Positions 16,256 to 26,486 of a stretch of DNA of 64,000 nt are shown here, in pieces (positions within the stretch are counted from its first letter, which is position 1; the number at the start of each line of letters is the position of its first letter). The stretch lies in the NCBI GenBank assembly GCA_945787715.1, contig CALZJE010000019.1, positions 1-64,000 on the forward strand. The letters are read 5' to 3'. Below the pieces are notes generated by a model. The model was not told where the DNA came from. It searched no databases and saw nothing but the letters and a program-made list of their open reading frames with translations. The position numbers and the translations under genes are program-made. This stretch comes from an uncultured Ectothiorhodospiraceae bacterium (lineage in GTDB: Bacteria; Pseudomonadota; Gammaproteobacteria; S012-40).

Positions 16256-17616
16256 TGACTGAAACGTTAACCACATATTCTTTAAAAAATGCGGCAGCGG
16301 TGTTGGATGTTCCTTGTGGCAACGAGGCATTGTTCAAGCGTGTATGCACTGATAGTAGAACACTAGAAGAAGGTGATTTATTTGTCGCATTGAAAGGGCC
16401 AAATTTTGATGGGCATGATCACGTTGCGCAAGCAAAAACTAAAGGTGCTATTGGGGCAGTTGTCAGTGAAATCCAAAAGTCTGAGTTGGTCCAACTTAAA
16501 GTTAAGGATACACGCCTTGCACTTGCAGAACTTGCAAAAGCGAGACGAGCTGCTTTTAAAGGGAAGGTAATTGGTTTAACGGGAAGTAACGGCAAAACAA
16601 CAGTTAAAGAATTTATTGCAGCGATTTTGAGTAAATCTGGCAAGGTGTTAGCAACTCGCGGCAATCTCAATAATGACATTGGTTTGCCATTAACATTACT
16701 CGAATTAAAGGGCGATGAAGATTTCGCAGTGATTGAAATGGGTGCAAACCATCATGGTGAAATCGCATTTTTAACAAATATTGCTAAACCTGATGTTGCC
16801 GTGATTACCAACGCTGGTGCCGCACACCTTGAAGGCTTCGGCAGTTTGGAAGGTGTTTCACAAGCCAAAGGCGAGATTTTTTTAGGATTAACTACGCAAG
16901 GTAAAGCCATTGTAAATCTGGATGATAAATACAGCGATTATTGGCAAGGTCTTGTTGGAAAGTTTGAGATGATTGGGTTTGGTATCGATAGCAAAGGTGC
17001 ATTGGTTACTGCTTCTAACCTTCATGATAACGATGGTAAAAACTCGTTTCTTTTGAAAACCCCAGCCGGTGAGTGTGAAGTTAGTCTGAATTTGTCGGGC
17101 ATCCATAATGTGTGTAATGCATTAGCGGCAGCTGCGGTTTCTTATGCATTGGGAATTGAGTTAGAGAAAATTAAATCGGCTTTGGCAGAGATGCGGCCGG
17201 TAAAAGGTCGTTTGAATTTTGTCAGTGGTCGTAATGATTCGCTGGTGATTGATGACACATACAATGCCAATCGGGATTCAATGAAAGCTGCCATTGATGT
17301 GCTTTCAAAACGAGGCGGTAAAAGAATTGCCGTATTGGCTGATCTTTTTGAGTCCGGTGAAGATGCGGTTTTACTACACCAGGAAATTGGTGAGTATGCG
17401 AGGGAAAAAGGAATCAATGCATTATTCACATTAGGCGAGCTAAGTAAACACGCACTGGATGCATTTGAGGGTGAGGGTAAACACTTTTCAAGCAAGAATG
17501 AATTGATAAAACAGCTACAATCTATTCTAGATTCGAATACCACTGTGCTTGTTAAAGGATCACGTGGTATGAGAATGGAAGAGGTTGTAGGGCAGATAAT
17601 TGTGGAGCATAACTGA
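16255..17616 (+). CDS. murF: UDP-MurNAc-tripeptide--D-Ala-D-Ala ligase MurF
   Basis: A 453-residue Mur ligase that adds D-Ala-D-Ala to the nucleotide precursor in the cytoplasm. Motifs: CTDSRTLEEGDLFVALKGPN in domain 1, VIGLTGSNGKTTVKEF as ATP loop (about 103-118), NLNNDIGLPLTLL, EMGANHHGEI, NAGAAHLEGFGS, and DDTYNANRDSMKAA in the C-terminal domain. These are specific to MurF. The ATG shares the A of the murE stop (TGATG), so translation is coupled. mraY follows directly with its start one base after the murF stop. Confidence 0.97.
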   Translation: MTETLTTYSLKNAAAVLDVPCGNEALFKRVCTDSRTLEEGDLFVALKGPNFDGHDHVAQAKTKGAIGAVVSEIQKSELVQLKVKDTRLALAELAKARRAAFKGKVIGLTGSNGKTTVKEFIAAILSKSGKVLATRGNLNNDIGLPLTLLELKGDEDFAVIEMGANHHGEIAFLTNIAKPDVAVITNAGAAHLEGFGSLEGVSQAKGEIFLGLTTQGKAIVNLDDKYSDYWQGLVGKFEMIGFGIDSKGALVTASNLHDNDGKNSFLLKTPAGECEVSLNLSGIHNVCNALAAAAVSYALGIELEKIKSALAEMRPVKGRLNFVSGRNDSLVIDDTYNANRDSMKAAIDVLSKRGGKRIAVLADLFESGEDAVLLHQEIGEYAREKGINALFTLGELSKHALDAFEGEGKHFSSKNELIKQLQSILDSNTTVLVKGSRGMRMEEVVGQIIVEHN

Positions 17617-18693
17617 GTGTTACTTTTACTGGCAGATTATTTATCACAATTTGATCCTGGATTTAAGGTATTCAGATATTTAACCCTGCGTATGATTTTG
17701 GGCGTGTTAACGGCGTTAATTATTGCTTTTGTGGTTGGACCAAGAATGATTCGAGCGCTTGGTAAATATCAACAGCCAATTCGAGATGATGGTCCGCGAA
17801 GCCATTTATTGAAAGCAGGAACTCCCACAATGGGAGGTGCGTTAATTCTTGTGGCTTTGGCGGTGAGCACGTTGCTATGGTCTGATTTATCGAATCGATA
17901 TGTGTGGATAGTATTACTTACAACTGCAGCATTCGGTGCCATTGGTTTTTTGGATGATTACAAAAAATTAATCAAAAATGATCCAAAAGGATTGCCTGCA
18001 AAAGAGAAATATGCGTATCAAAGTATTGCGGGATTGTTTGCAGCAATTGCACTTTATGCATCAGCTAGTGTGCCAGCTGAAACAGAACTGCTGATTCCAT
18101 TTTTTAAAGATTTAACGATCGATATGGGCATCTGGTCAATTTTATTCACTTATCTAGTGATAGTGGGCACTAGTAACGCAGTCAACCTGACAGATGGTCT
18201 GGATGGTTTAGCGATTATGCCAACTGTTTTGGTGGGCGGAGCATTAGGATTGTTTGCTTATGCTGCCGGCCATTCGCAGTTTGCGGAATATCTGTCTATT
18301 CCCAATATAAGTGGCGCCGGTGAAGTTGCGATTTTTTGCGGTGCTTTGGTAGGCGCTGGTTTAGGATTTTTATGGTTTAACACATATCCAGCGCAAGTGT
18401 TTATGGGCGATGTGGGTGCGTTGGCATTAGGTGCTGCGCTTGGAGTGGTTGCCGTCGTGGTGAGGCAGGAACTTGTACTTTTTATTATGGGTGGTGTTTT
18501 TGTTGTAGAAACACTCTCTGTCATTGTGCAAGTAGCTTCGTACAAATTAACCGGTAAACGGGTATTTCGTATGGCCCCGATTCATCATCACTTTGAATTA
18601 AAAGGATGGGCCGAGCCTAAGATTATTGTCCGGTTTTGGATTATAACTTTGATTTTAGTTTTATTTGGATTGGCAACGTTAAAAATTCGATAG
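17617..18693 (+). CDS. mraY: Phospho-MurNAc-pentapeptide transferase MraY
   Basis: A 358-residue integral membrane enzyme with about ten transmembrane helices. It transfers phospho-MurNAc-pentapeptide onto undecaprenyl phosphate to make lipid I. Recognisable blocks are [10 protein letters not shown] (residues about 69-78, here AGTPTMGG), FLDDYKKL with the catalytic acidic pair, [28 protein letters not shown] and [15 protein letters not shown]. All catalytic Asp residues are present. The start is a GTG at 17617 immediately after the murF stop. The 124 bases to murD are unusually roomy for this cluster and hold no gene. Confidence 0.96.
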   Translation: MLLLLADYLSQFDPGFKVFRYLTLRMILGVLTALIIAFVVGPRMIRALGKYQQPIRDDGPRSHLLKAGTPTMGGALILVALAVSTLLWSDLSNRYVWIVLLTTAAFGAIGFLDDYKKLIKNDPKGLPAKEKYAYQSIAGLFAAIALYASASVPAETELLIPFFKDLTIDMGIWSILFTYLVIVGTSNAVNLTDGLDGLAIMPTVLVGGALGLFAYAAGHSQFAEYLSIPNISGAGEVAIFCGALVGAGLGFLWFNTYPAQVFMGDVGALALGAALGVVAVVVRQELVLFIMGGVFVVETLSVIVQVASYKLTGKRVFRMAPIHHHFELKGWAEPKIIVRFWIITLILVLFGLATLKIR

Positions 18694-18817
18694 ACCTAAA
18701 AAGATCGGTCTATCGCGAATTTATAGCGCAAAATATTGAATACGCTCTGGGCTTAAGAGCTTGTATAAGTAATCGAGATTCAATTGATCTTTCTGGATTA
18801 ATAGGTGTCAGAGGAAG

Positions 18818-20203
18818 ATGACCAAAATAGCTGCAAACAAAATAAAAAAAGAAATGCAGAAAAAATTTGTCGTTGGCCTGGGGCTTACGGGCTTGTCCTG
18901 CGTACGCTATTTAGTCAGCCAGGGGTTTGATGTTGCCGCATTTGATACCCGCAAAACAGCGCCTGGATTAGAAGTATTGAAACGTGATTATCCCAATGTT
19001 CAAATTTATACGGGAGATATTACAGATGATATGTTGGATGATGTTGAGCAAGTTATTAGTAGCCCGGGGATTAGCTTGGATTATCCGCTATTGATAGCAG
19101 CGAGAAAACGAGATATTGAAATTATTGGTGATATTGAAATATTTTCCCGATTGGCAAAGGCACCAATAATCGCGATTACAGGATCCAACGGAAAAAGTAC
19201 AACAACGACTTTGCTGGCTGACATGATTAAAGCGGATGGTAAGCAAGTGAAAATGGGAGGCAATATTGGTGTGCCTGTGCTCGATTTGCTTGCAGAAGAT
19301 GTAAATGTTCCGGATTTTTATGTCTTGGAGTTGTCAAGTTTTCAACTGGATACAACTTCACATTTAAAAGCCAAAGCAGCGGTGATATTAAATATTTCAG
19401 AAGACCATATGGATCGTTATAACAGTCTGGACCAATACGGCAACAGTAAGCTTATTGTTTATAAAAATGCAGAATTTTGTGTGATCAATGCTGAAGACCA
19501 ATGGTTGCAAGATAATGTGAAAGATAAAGAAGGGTTTGTAAGCTTTACAACTAAAGAACCATATCCTGGTCAATATGGCTTAAGAACTGTTGATAAAAAA
19601 GAATGGATTGCGTTTGGTGAAGAGCTATTCATTGAAATAAAAAAGCTTAAAGTGCAAGGCAAGCATCAAATAGCTAATGTATTAGCTGCAATAGCACTAG
19701 GTGATATATGTGGGTTATCACGTAAAAACATGTGTAACGCTTTGAAAAAGTTCCAGGGTTTAAAACATCGAACTCAATTCGTTTCAAAGATAAAAGGCGT
19801 TACTTATATCAATGACTCAAAAGGCACTAATGTTGGAGCAACGGTCGCTGCCGTAAATGGGTTAGATGGACCAGTTGTCTTAATAGCGGGTGGCGTTGGT
19901 AAAGGTGCAGATTTTTCTGATCTAAGAGATGCTCTGAAAGACAAAGTAACTTATGTCATTTTAATAGGAAGAGATGCCAGTTTGATTGAAAACATGATAT
20001 CGGGAGTTGTTCCGGTTGTTCATGCAGAAAGCATGGAAGACGCAGTTTGGCTTTCAGCTGATGTGGCCAAAAAAGGTGATTATGTTTTGTTATCTCCTGC
20101 CTGTGCAAGTTTTGATATGTTCAGTAATTATGAGCAGCGGGGAGAAGCTTTTATGCAAGCAGTTGAACAAGTAGCGAGTGAATTGAAAAATAATGACGGC
20201 TAA
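18818..20203 (+). CDS. murD: UDP-MurNAc-L-Ala--D-Glu ligase MurD
   Basis: A 461-residue Mur ligase. The N-terminal Rossmann domain has VVGLGLTGLSCVRYL, the ATP loop is IIAITGSNGKSTTTTL, and later blocks are NISEDHMDRY, YINDSKGTNVGATVAAV and LLSPACASFDMFSNYEQRG. The last is the MurD-specific C-terminal signature. Residues 1-15 are Lys-rich and extend slightly beyond the usual start, so an internal start at Met13 is possible. It overlaps ftsW by 11 bases. A preceding GAGGAAG supports the ATG at 18818. Confidence 0.96.
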   Translation: MTKIAANKIKKEMQKKFVVGLGLTGLSCVRYLVSQGFDVAAFDTRKTAPGLEVLKRDYPNVQIYTGDITDDMLDDVEQVISSPGISLDYPLLIAARKRDIEIIGDIEIFSRLAKAPIIAITGSNGKSTTTTLLADMIKADGKQVKMGGNIGVPVLDLLAEDVNVPDFYVLELSSFQLDTTSHLKAKAAVILNISEDHMDRYNSLDQYGNSKLIVYKNAEFCVINAEDQWLQDNVKDKEGFVSFTTKEPYPGQYGLRTVDKKEWIAFGEELFIEIKKLKVQGKHQIANVLAAIALGDICGLSRKNMCNALKKFQGLKHRTQFVSKIKGVTYINDSKGTNVGATVAAVNGLDGPVVLIAGGVGKGADFSDLRDALKDKVTYVILIGRDASLIENMISGVVPVVHAESMEDAVWLSADVAKKGDYVLLSPACASFDMFSNYEQRGEAFMQAVEQVASELKNNDG

Positions 20204-21389
20204 GTCATCAATTGAAACTGGATTCAACAAATTTCGCGAACGTCGAGATAGCGAAGGTTTGCTTGTGGATCCTATTTTATTGATCTGTAGCTTCAGTCTT
20301 TTATTTGTTGGTCTGATTATGATGACATCAGCCTCTATTTCAGTTGCGGATAAAAATTTCAGTGACCCTTTTCACTATATAAATCGGCAATTGATTTTTG
20401 CTTGTGTTGGTTTGTTGGCTGGTTTTATTGTTTGGAAAACACCGTTGCATTTTTGGGATATGGTTCGCCCGATTTTGTTAGTTGCAGGATTGCTATTACT
20501 TGTCGCTCTAGTGATTCCTGGTGTCGGGCATACTGTAAATGGAAGTACTCGTTGGATTCGATTAGGTAGTGTAAATATTCAAATTTCTGAAATCATAAAA
20601 ATATTTATTGTGATTTATTTAGCCGGTTATTTAAGAAAACATTACGCAGTGATTTCGGAATCCTGGCGTCTGATGCTTGTACCAATAGCATTGTTAATGT
20701 TGATTGCTGGGCTGTTGTTGATGCAACCCGATTTTGGCTCAACGGTGGTAGTTTCAATTACGGTTTTTTCAATGCTTTGGTTTGCTGGAGTGAAATTACG
20801 TTTCTTTACAATGTTATCGCTCTTAAGTGGGATAGCATTGGCATTTGTCGCGTACTCAGAAGATTACAGAATACAGCGCTTGACATCATTTATTGATCCA
20901 TGGAAAGACCGGTTTGATTCGGGTTTTCAGTTAAGTCAATCGCTCATCGCTTTTGGCCGAGGGGAGTGGTTTGGTGTGGGGTTAGGTGAGAGCGTTCAGA
21001 AATTAGGTTACTTGCCAGAAGCGCATACTGACTTTGTTTTTGCGGTACTTGCGGAAGAGTTAGGGGTTATAGGAGCCATTGTTGTTATTTGTTTGTTTGC
21101 GTGTATCGCCTGGCGAGCTTTTAGTATAGGTCGCCGATTACAGATGAGGAAAGAATATTTTGGTGCTTATCTCTGTTATGGATTAGGTGCGGGGTTGATA
21201 TTTCAAGCTTATGTAAACATTGGTGTGAATATGGGAGTATTGCCAACGAAAGGTTTAACATTACCACTAATGAGCTATGGCGGAAGTAGTATGGTGATGT
21301 CCTGTGTAGCTATCGCTTTTTTATTACGCGCAGATTATGAATTGAGATATCAGTTCAGTGAAGATTCAAAGGAGCGTAGAGCATCATGA
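20193..21389 (+). CDS. ftsW: Septal peptidoglycan polymerase FtsW
   Basis: A 398-residue SEDS-family membrane protein with about ten transmembrane helices. It polymerises lipid II at the septum with FtsI as partner. Motifs include MMTSASISVADK, GSTRWIRLGSVNIQISEIIK, LLMQPDFGSTVV, GEWFGVGLGESVQKLGYLPE, AHTDFVFAVLAEELG, and NIGVNMGVLPTKGLTLPLMSYGGSS, with the catalytic Asp located in the large periplasmic loop region as in other SEDS enzymes. Length is normal. It overlaps both murD and murG, the latter by 4 bases. Confidence 0.96.
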   Translation: MTAKSSIETGFNKFRERRDSEGLLVDPILLICSFSLLFVGLIMMTSASISVADKNFSDPFHYINRQLIFACVGLLAGFIVWKTPLHFWDMVRPILLVAGLLLLVALVIPGVGHTVNGSTRWIRLGSVNIQISEIIKIFIVIYLAGYLRKHYAVISESWRLMLVPIALLMLIAGLLLMQPDFGSTVVVSITVFSMLWFAGVKLRFFTMLSLLSGIALAFVAYSEDYRIQRLTSFIDPWKDRFDSGFQLSQSLIAFGRGEWFGVGLGESVQKLGYLPEAHTDFVFAVLAEELGVIGAIVVICLFACIAWRAFSIGRRLQMRKEYFGAYLCYGLGAGLIFQAYVNIGVNMGVLPTKGLTLPLMSYGGSSMVMSCVAIAFLLRADYELRYQFSEDSKERRAS

Positions 21390-22468
21390 GCCGGTCTGCG
21401 CTAATTATGGCTGGTGGAACTGGCGGACATGTGTTTCCAGCACTTGCTGTAGCTCAAAAGTTACAAGAACAAAATGTCAAAGTAACATGGCTGGGAACTA
21501 AAAAAGGTCTTGAGGCGGACATAGTTCCAAAGGCTGGGATCGAAATTGATTGGATTACGATAAATGGTTTGCGAGGTAATGGAATAGTTGGCTGGATTCT
21601 AGCGCCTTATAGATTGTTAATTGCAATACTGCAAGCTAGAAAAGTTATGCAGAAACGTAAACCTGATTTTGTTTTAGGTATGGGTGGCTTTGCCGCTGGA
21701 CCCGGAGGTGTTGTTGCGTGGTTGAATGGAATACCTTTGATAATACATGAGCAAAACGCAATTCCAGGAATGACGAATCGATTATTGAGTATTATCGCCA
21801 AGCGAGTGTTGCAAGCTTTTCCCGAAGCATTTGAGGTTTCGAAAAATGCGTTGACCATTGGTAATCCGGTTCGAGAAACGTTTGTCAATGTGACACCTCC
21901 TCTAGAAAGATTTTCATCACGTGAAGGAAGTAGCTTTAGACTCTTAGTCGTTGGTGGGAGCTTAGGTGCGCTTGCTTTAAATAATGTATTGCCAAAAGCT
22001 ATTGCAAAATTGCCAGAAGAGACTTCCATTGATGTATGGCATCAAACCGGTAAAAGACATTATGAAAATACATTGGCGCTATACAACGAAGCGAATGTAA
22101 CAGCGAAAGTTGCTCCATTTATTGAAGATATGGTGGAAGCATACTCTTGGGCAGACATTGTTATTTGTCGTTCAGGCGCATTAACGGTTTCAGAGCTTGC
22201 TGCGATAGGTGTCGGTTCAATTTTGGTTCCGTTTCCACATGCAGTGGATGATCATCAAACTAAAAATGGGCAATTTCTTGTTGACTCAGGTGCGGCAATA
22301 TTGATTCAACAAAAGGCTTTAAATGATGAGGGATTGGCATCAATACTATGCGATTTTTTGACTCATCGAAGCAAAGTCATTCAAATGGCTGAAGCAGCTT
22401 ACGCGCTACGAAAAATTGATGCGGCAGATATCGTTGTTAAACAATGCTATGAGGTTGCTTATGTTTGA
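21386..22468 (+). CDS. murG: UDP-GlcNAc--lipid I N-acetylglucosaminyltransferase MurG
   Basis: A 360-residue GT28 glycosyltransferase that converts lipid I to lipid II on the inner face of the cytoplasmic membrane. The N-terminal glycine-rich loop is [16 protein letters not shown], the second is [12 protein letters not shown], then [14 protein letters not shown]. The C-terminal domain has [40 protein letters not shown] and [13 protein letters not shown]. All substrate loops are intact. The stop overlaps the likely murC start (ATGTTTGA). Confidence 0.97.
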   Translation: MSRSALIMAGGTGGHVFPALAVAQKLQEQNVKVTWLGTKKGLEADIVPKAGIEIDWITINGLRGNGIVGWILAPYRLLIAILQARKVMQKRKPDFVLGMGGFAAGPGGVVAWLNGIPLIIHEQNAIPGMTNRLLSIIAKRVLQAFPEAFEVSKNALTIGNPVRETFVNVTPPLERFSSREGSSFRLLVVGGSLGALALNNVLPKAIAKLPEETSIDVWHQTGKRHYENTLALYNEANVTAKVAPFIEDMVEAYSWADIVICRSGALTVSELAAIGVGSILVPFPHAVDDHQTKNGQFLVDSGAAILIQQKALNDEGLASILCDFLTHRSKVIQMAEAAYALRKIDAADIVVKQCYEVAYV

Positions 22469-23894
22469 ACGCATGTTTGCAAATAAGCGAAATCAAAATG
22501 ATATGGAGCGAAGTAAGCACATTCATTTTATTGGTATTGGCGGCTCGGGCATGAATGGGATTGCTGAAGTCTTATTAAATCTTGGATTTGCAATTACAGG
22601 ATCAGATCTTAACGAAAATGCGTCGGTTAAGCGGCTGAAGTCTCTCGGGGCAACAATATTTATTGGGCATAGTGAAAATAATATAAATGGCGCTGACTGT
22701 GTTGTTGTTTCGACCGCAGTGAATAACGAAAACCCAGAAGTTGTTGCTGCGAAAGAGAATCGCATTCCCATTGTGCCTCGTGCAGCAATGCTTGCGGAAT
22801 TAATGCGCTTTCGCTATGGGATTGCTGTCGCAGGGACACATGGTAAAACGACAACGACAAGTTTGATAACGAGTGTTCTGGCTGAAGGTGGCTTGGACCC
22901 AACATTTATTATTGGTGGAAAGCTCAATAGCGCAGGTAGTAATGCAAAATTAGGTGAAAGTCGTTATTTGGTTGCCGAGGCTGATGAAAGCGATGCGTCG
23001 TTTCTGTTTCTACAGCCCATGATGGCAATTGTAACCAACATTGATGCGGATCATATGACGACCTATCAAGGTGATTTTTCTGTATTGAAAAAAGCCTTTT
23101 TGGAGTTCTTACAACATTTGCCATTTTATGGTTTGGCAGTGATATGTATTGATGACGAGGTGACTGCCTCTGTTTTGGATGAGATATCCAGACCGGTAAA
23201 AACATATGGACTATCGGAGCATGCTGATTATCGAGCGATCAATGTAGTGCAAAAATATTCGGTAACTGAATTTGATGTTGTTCGTCCGGGCGGTAGAGAC
23301 AGTCTTTCAATATGTCTAAACATGCCGGGCGATCATAATGTTCAAAACGCATTGGCTGCCATCGTTGTAGCAAGTGAATTAAATGTTGAAGACAATGCTA
23401 TTGCTGCAGCGTTAACAAAGTTTGAAGGCATCGGACGAAGATTCCAAATTTACGGTGAACACAAGCATGGTAATGGACAGGTTTTATTAATTGATGACTA
23501 CGGCCATCATCCAAAAGAAGTTGAGAGTGTAATTAGCACTATCCGTAATGGGTGGCCAGATCGTCGATTGGTTGTTGTGTTTCAACCACATCGCTATTCT
23601 CGAACCAGAGATTTATTTGAGGACTTTGCTCGCGTTTTAGCTGAGCCAGATCTGCTATTGCTATCCGAAGTCTACGCTGCGGGTGAAAGTCCTATAGCTG
23701 GAGCTGATAGTCGAGTGTTGTCACGTGCGGTGAGATTGCACGGTGGTGAGCCAGTGTTTGTCGAAACAATTGATCAGATTCCAGATGCGTTGGAAAATGT
23801 ATTGGCAGATGGAGATGTCGTATTGGTTCTCGGTGCTGGTGATGTAGGAAAGCTTCCCTCAATGTTGCTTGATAAATGGCAGGATGTTGTTTGA
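22461..23894 (+). CDS. murC: UDP-N-acetylmuramate--L-alanine ligase MurC
   Basis: A Mur ligase of about 477 residues that adds the first amino acid of the stem peptide. It has the nucleotide loop [19 protein letters not shown], the ATP loop [36 protein letters not shown], and [11 protein letters not shown] in the C-terminal domain. I place the start at the ATG at 22461: it overlaps the murG stop and has GAGG 7 bases upstream, whereas the later Met at 22503 lacks a ribosome site. A start further upstream at 22416 would bury it deep in murG. Confidence 0.94.
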   Translation: MFERMFANKRNQNDMERSKHIHFIGIGGSGMNGIAEVLLNLGFAITGSDLNENASVKRLKSLGATIFIGHSENNINGADCVVVSTAVNNENPEVVAAKENRIPIVPRAAMLAELMRFRYGIAVAGTHGKTTTTSLITSVLAEGGLDPTFIIGGKLNSAGSNAKLGESRYLVAEADESDASFLFLQPMMAIVTNIDADHMTTYQGDFSVLKKAFLEFLQHLPFYGLAVICIDDEVTASVLDEISRPVKTYGLSEHADYRAINVVQKYSVTEFDVVRPGGRDSLSICLNMPGDHNVQNALAAIVVASELNVEDNAIAAALTKFEGIGRRFQIYGEHKHGNGQVLLIDDYGHHPKEVESVISTIRNGWPDRRLVVVFQPHRYSRTRDLFEDFARVLAEPDLLLLSEVYAAGESPIAGADSRVLSRAVRLHGGEPVFVETIDQIPDALENVLADGDVVLVLGAGDVGKLPSMLLDKWQDVV

Positions 23895-24802
23895 TGATGA
23901 TGGCTATAAACACTGAGGCAAATTCGATACGAGGGGAAATTTTATATAATGAGCCTATGTCAAAACATACCTCGTGGCGAGTGGGCGGTATGGCTGATTG
24001 CTATTTCAAACCCGCTGACATTGAAGATTTAGCAATGTTTTTAGCAATGAACAGTAATGACTCACAAATTTATTGGGTGGGACTAGGTAGTAATTTGTTA
24101 GTAAGAGACGGTGGAATTCGCGGAACTGTCATCATGACAAGTGGGCTTCTTAATACTTTGGAAATTGTTGATGATGAGATAATTCGTGCGGAAGCCGGCG
24201 TGGCTTGTCCCAAGGTGGCTAAATTTGTTGCAAAAAATGGCTTTGAAGGATCAGAATTTTTTGCGGGTATTCCTGGAACCATCGGTGGTGCATTGGCAAT
24301 GAATGCAGGTGCGTTTGGAGGTGAAACTTGGGAGAAAGTTGTCTCTGTAGAGACTCTAGATCGCAAAGGTAATAAACACGAACGTTTTCCTAATGAATAT
24401 GATGTCGCCTACCGCAGTGTAAACGGTCCGGCCGGTGAATGGTTTGTCGCAGGAAAATTCAAATTTAAAAAGGGAGATGGTGAAAAATCCCTGAAACGAA
24501 TGAAAGCACTGTTGGAAAAACGAAATGCCACTCAACCTTCCAATCAACCAAGTTGTGGTTCGGTATTTCGAAACCCTGACAATGATTATGCCGCAAGGTT
24601 GATTGAAGCGTGTGGATTGAAAGGCTATTGCGTTGGCGGAGCCTCGGTTTCTGAAAAACATGCCAATTTTATTGTTAATACAGGTAATGCCTCAGCGTTA
24701 GATATCGAAAATTTGATTGCGCATGTCGCAACAACAGTGAAACAGCAAAAAGGAATTAAGCTCGTTAGAGAAGCTCATATCATTGGAGATAGGAATGATT
24801 GA
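23894..24802 (+). CDS. murB: UDP-N-acetylenolpyruvoylglucosamine reductase MurB
   Basis: A 302-residue FAD enzyme that reduces UDP-GlcNAc-enolpyruvate to UDP-MurNAc. It reads MSKHTSWRVGGMADCYFKP, then GLGSNLLVRDGGIRGTVI, GSEFFAGIPGTIGGALAMNAG, and the proton donor serine region NQPSCGSVFRNP. GASVSEKHANFIVNTGNASA follows. This is the type I MurB layout. The start is one of three consecutive ATG codons at 23894-23902; the first overlaps the murC stop by one base with AGGA about 9 bases upstream. It overlaps ddl by 8 bases. Confidence 0.94.
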   Translation: MMMAINTEANSIRGEILYNEPMSKHTSWRVGGMADCYFKPADIEDLAMFLAMNSNDSQIYWVGLGSNLLVRDGGIRGTVIMTSGLLNTLEIVDDEIIRAEAGVACPKVAKFVAKNGFEGSEFFAGIPGTIGGALAMNAGAFGGETWEKVVSVETLDRKGNKHERFPNEYDVAYRSVNGPAGEWFVAGKFKFKKGDGEKSLKRMKALLEKRNATQPSNQPSCGSVFRNPDNDYAARLIEACGLKGYCVGGASVSEKHANFIVNTGNASALDIENLIAHVATTVKQQKGIKLVREAHIIGDRND

Positions 24803-25718
24803 TCGAAAATCTTCAGAATATGGAAAAGTTGCTGTTCTTATGGGCGGTAAATCTGCTGAACGAGAGATTTCACTGCAAAGTGGCCAAGCTGTTTTTGATG
24901 CGCTAAAGCGTAAAAATGTTGATGCACATATCGTCGATGCAAAAGATGATGTTATTGGGCAACTCCAAAAAAATAATTTCGACCGCGCATTTATCATGCT
25001 TCATGGGCGCTACGGCGAAGATGGCATAATGCAGGGAGCACTTGAATTGCTTGAGCTACCCTATACAGGAAGTGGTGTTCTTGCTTCTGCTTTAGGAATG
25101 GATAAGTTGAGAACAAAAGAGGTATGGATTGCTAATAATATTCCCACGCCTCGATTTTGCGTTGCCAACAAAGATACAGATCTTAATTTAATTGTCGAAG
25201 AACTCGGCCTGCCTATAATTGTGAAGCCCTTGAGTGAGGGGTCAAGTATCGGTATGTCAAAAGTTGATAATGAAAGTGATTTACCTGACGCAATAGCGGC
25301 AGCCATGAAATTTGATGCCAATGTTTTGGCTGAAAAATGGATTGTAGGCAGTGAATACACTGTGACAATTTTAGCTGGGCAAGCATTGCCTGCTATTCGC
25401 TTGGAAACACCAAACACTTTTTATGATTATGAGGCAAAATATATTTCCAATGACACTCAATATTATTGCCCTTGTGGATTGGATAAAAATGAAGAAGTGG
25501 CACTACAGATACTTGCCTTAAAAGCTTTTGATTTGATCGGCGCAAAAGGCTGGGGCCGCATTGATATAATGGTGGATGAAGATGGTGAACCACACCTCAT
25601 TGAAATAAATACATTGCCAGGAATGACCAGTCATAGCTTGGTTCCTATGGCTGCTAATGCCGCCGGAATTGCGTTTGATGATTTGGTCATAAAAATTCTG
25701 GATAGTAGTTTGAGTTAA
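24795..25718 (+). CDS. ddl: D-alanine--D-alanine ligase
   Basis: A 307-residue ATP-grasp ligase supplying the D-Ala-D-Ala used by MurF. Motifs: VAVLMGGKSAEREISLQSG at the N-terminus, MLHGRYGEDGIMQGALELL, YTGSGVLASALGMDK, PLSEGSSIGMSKV, and GWGRIDIMVDEDGEPHLIEI followed by NTLPGMTSHSLVP. Metal-binding Asp and Glu residues of the last block are present. The ATG at 24795 has GGAG six bases upstream and overlaps the murB stop. It is 3 bases before ftsQ. Confidence 0.96.
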   Translation: MIDRKSSEYGKVAVLMGGKSAEREISLQSGQAVFDALKRKNVDAHIVDAKDDVIGQLQKNNFDRAFIMLHGRYGEDGIMQGALELLELPYTGSGVLASALGMDKLRTKEVWIANNIPTPRFCVANKDTDLNLIVEELGLPIIVKPLSEGSSIGMSKVDNESDLPDAIAAAMKFDANVLAEKWIVGSEYTVTILAGQALPAIRLETPNTFYDYEAKYISNDTQYYCPCGLDKNEEVALQILALKAFDLIGAKGWGRIDIMVDEDGEPHLIEINTLPGMTSHSLVPMAANAAGIAFDDLVIKILDSSLS

Positions 25719-25721
25719 GCG

Positions 25722-26459
25722 ATGGCTGAAGCAAACGTTGAATGCGTACCATTAAAAGATCATAAAGCACTTTGGGTGAAAGTGACGACACGAATAGCCT
25801 GGTTTGTTGCGATTTTTACCGCTTGTGGTTTTATATACAGCCAGATTACGCGAGACGACGTGTTACCAGTCAAAGAAATAGTGGTGAGTGGTGTTTTTAG
25901 TCAGTTAAAAACAGATGAATTAAAAGCATTAGTCGCAGATGGTGTTGAAGGGAATTTTTTCACGCTAAGTGTTGCTGTTCTTTATACAAAACTGCTTTCA
26001 ATGCCTTGGATTGAGCAAGTCTGGATTCATAGAGTATGGCCAGACAAAATTAAAATTAACATACTGGAACAAAAACCGATTGCGATTTGGGATGAAAAGG
26101 GATTGATTAACGCTAAAGGAGAGCTGTTTTATGATGACGCATCGGCATATAAAGACAGCTTGCCTCGGTTTGTTGTTGATGCTCGTTATAAACAGGAAGT
26201 GATTAAGTGGAATGGTGAGTATAAAAAGATTTTAGATGAATTTGGATTGAGTATTAAGAGGTTTGAACTTGATGATCGTAAAAATCAATCCATCTATTTG
26301 TCAAATAAAATAAAACTTGATTTGGGTGGTGCAGAAACTGCACAAAGATTGACTCGATTCTTGAAAGTTTTTAAAAACAATTTGTATCGTGAAGAGGGAC
26401 GGATTAGTAAAGTGGATTTACGATACAGTAACGGATTTTCCGTAGCCTGGAAACAATAG
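25722..26459 (+). CDS. ftsQ: Cell division protein FtsQ
   Basis: A 245-residue bitopic division protein. A cytoplasmic tail of about 25 residues precedes a transmembrane helix (about 27-45). The POTRA domain follows, with LPVKEIVVSGVFSQLKTDEL and the ...NFFTLSVAVLYTKLLSMPWI segment, then WIHRVWPDKIKINILEQKPI. The last is the hallmark of the family. The protein links FtsB/FtsL to the divisome from the periplasm. Position between ddl and ftsA confirms the call. It follows ddl by three bases and precedes ftsA by 27. Confidence 0.95.
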   Translation: MAEANVECVPLKDHKALWVKVTTRIAWFVAIFTACGFIYSQITRDDVLPVKEIVVSGVFSQLKTDELKALVADGVEGNFFTLSVAVLYTKLLSMPWIEQVWIHRVWPDKIKINILEQKPIAIWDEKGLINAKGELFYDDASAYKDSLPRFVVDARYKQEVIKWNGEYKKILDEFGLSIKRFELDDRKNQSIYLSNKIKLDLGGAETAQRLTRFLKVFKNNLYREEGRISKVDLRYSNGFSVAWKQ

Positions 26460-26486
26460 ATAAAATAGCGCAGTGAATGTAGACAG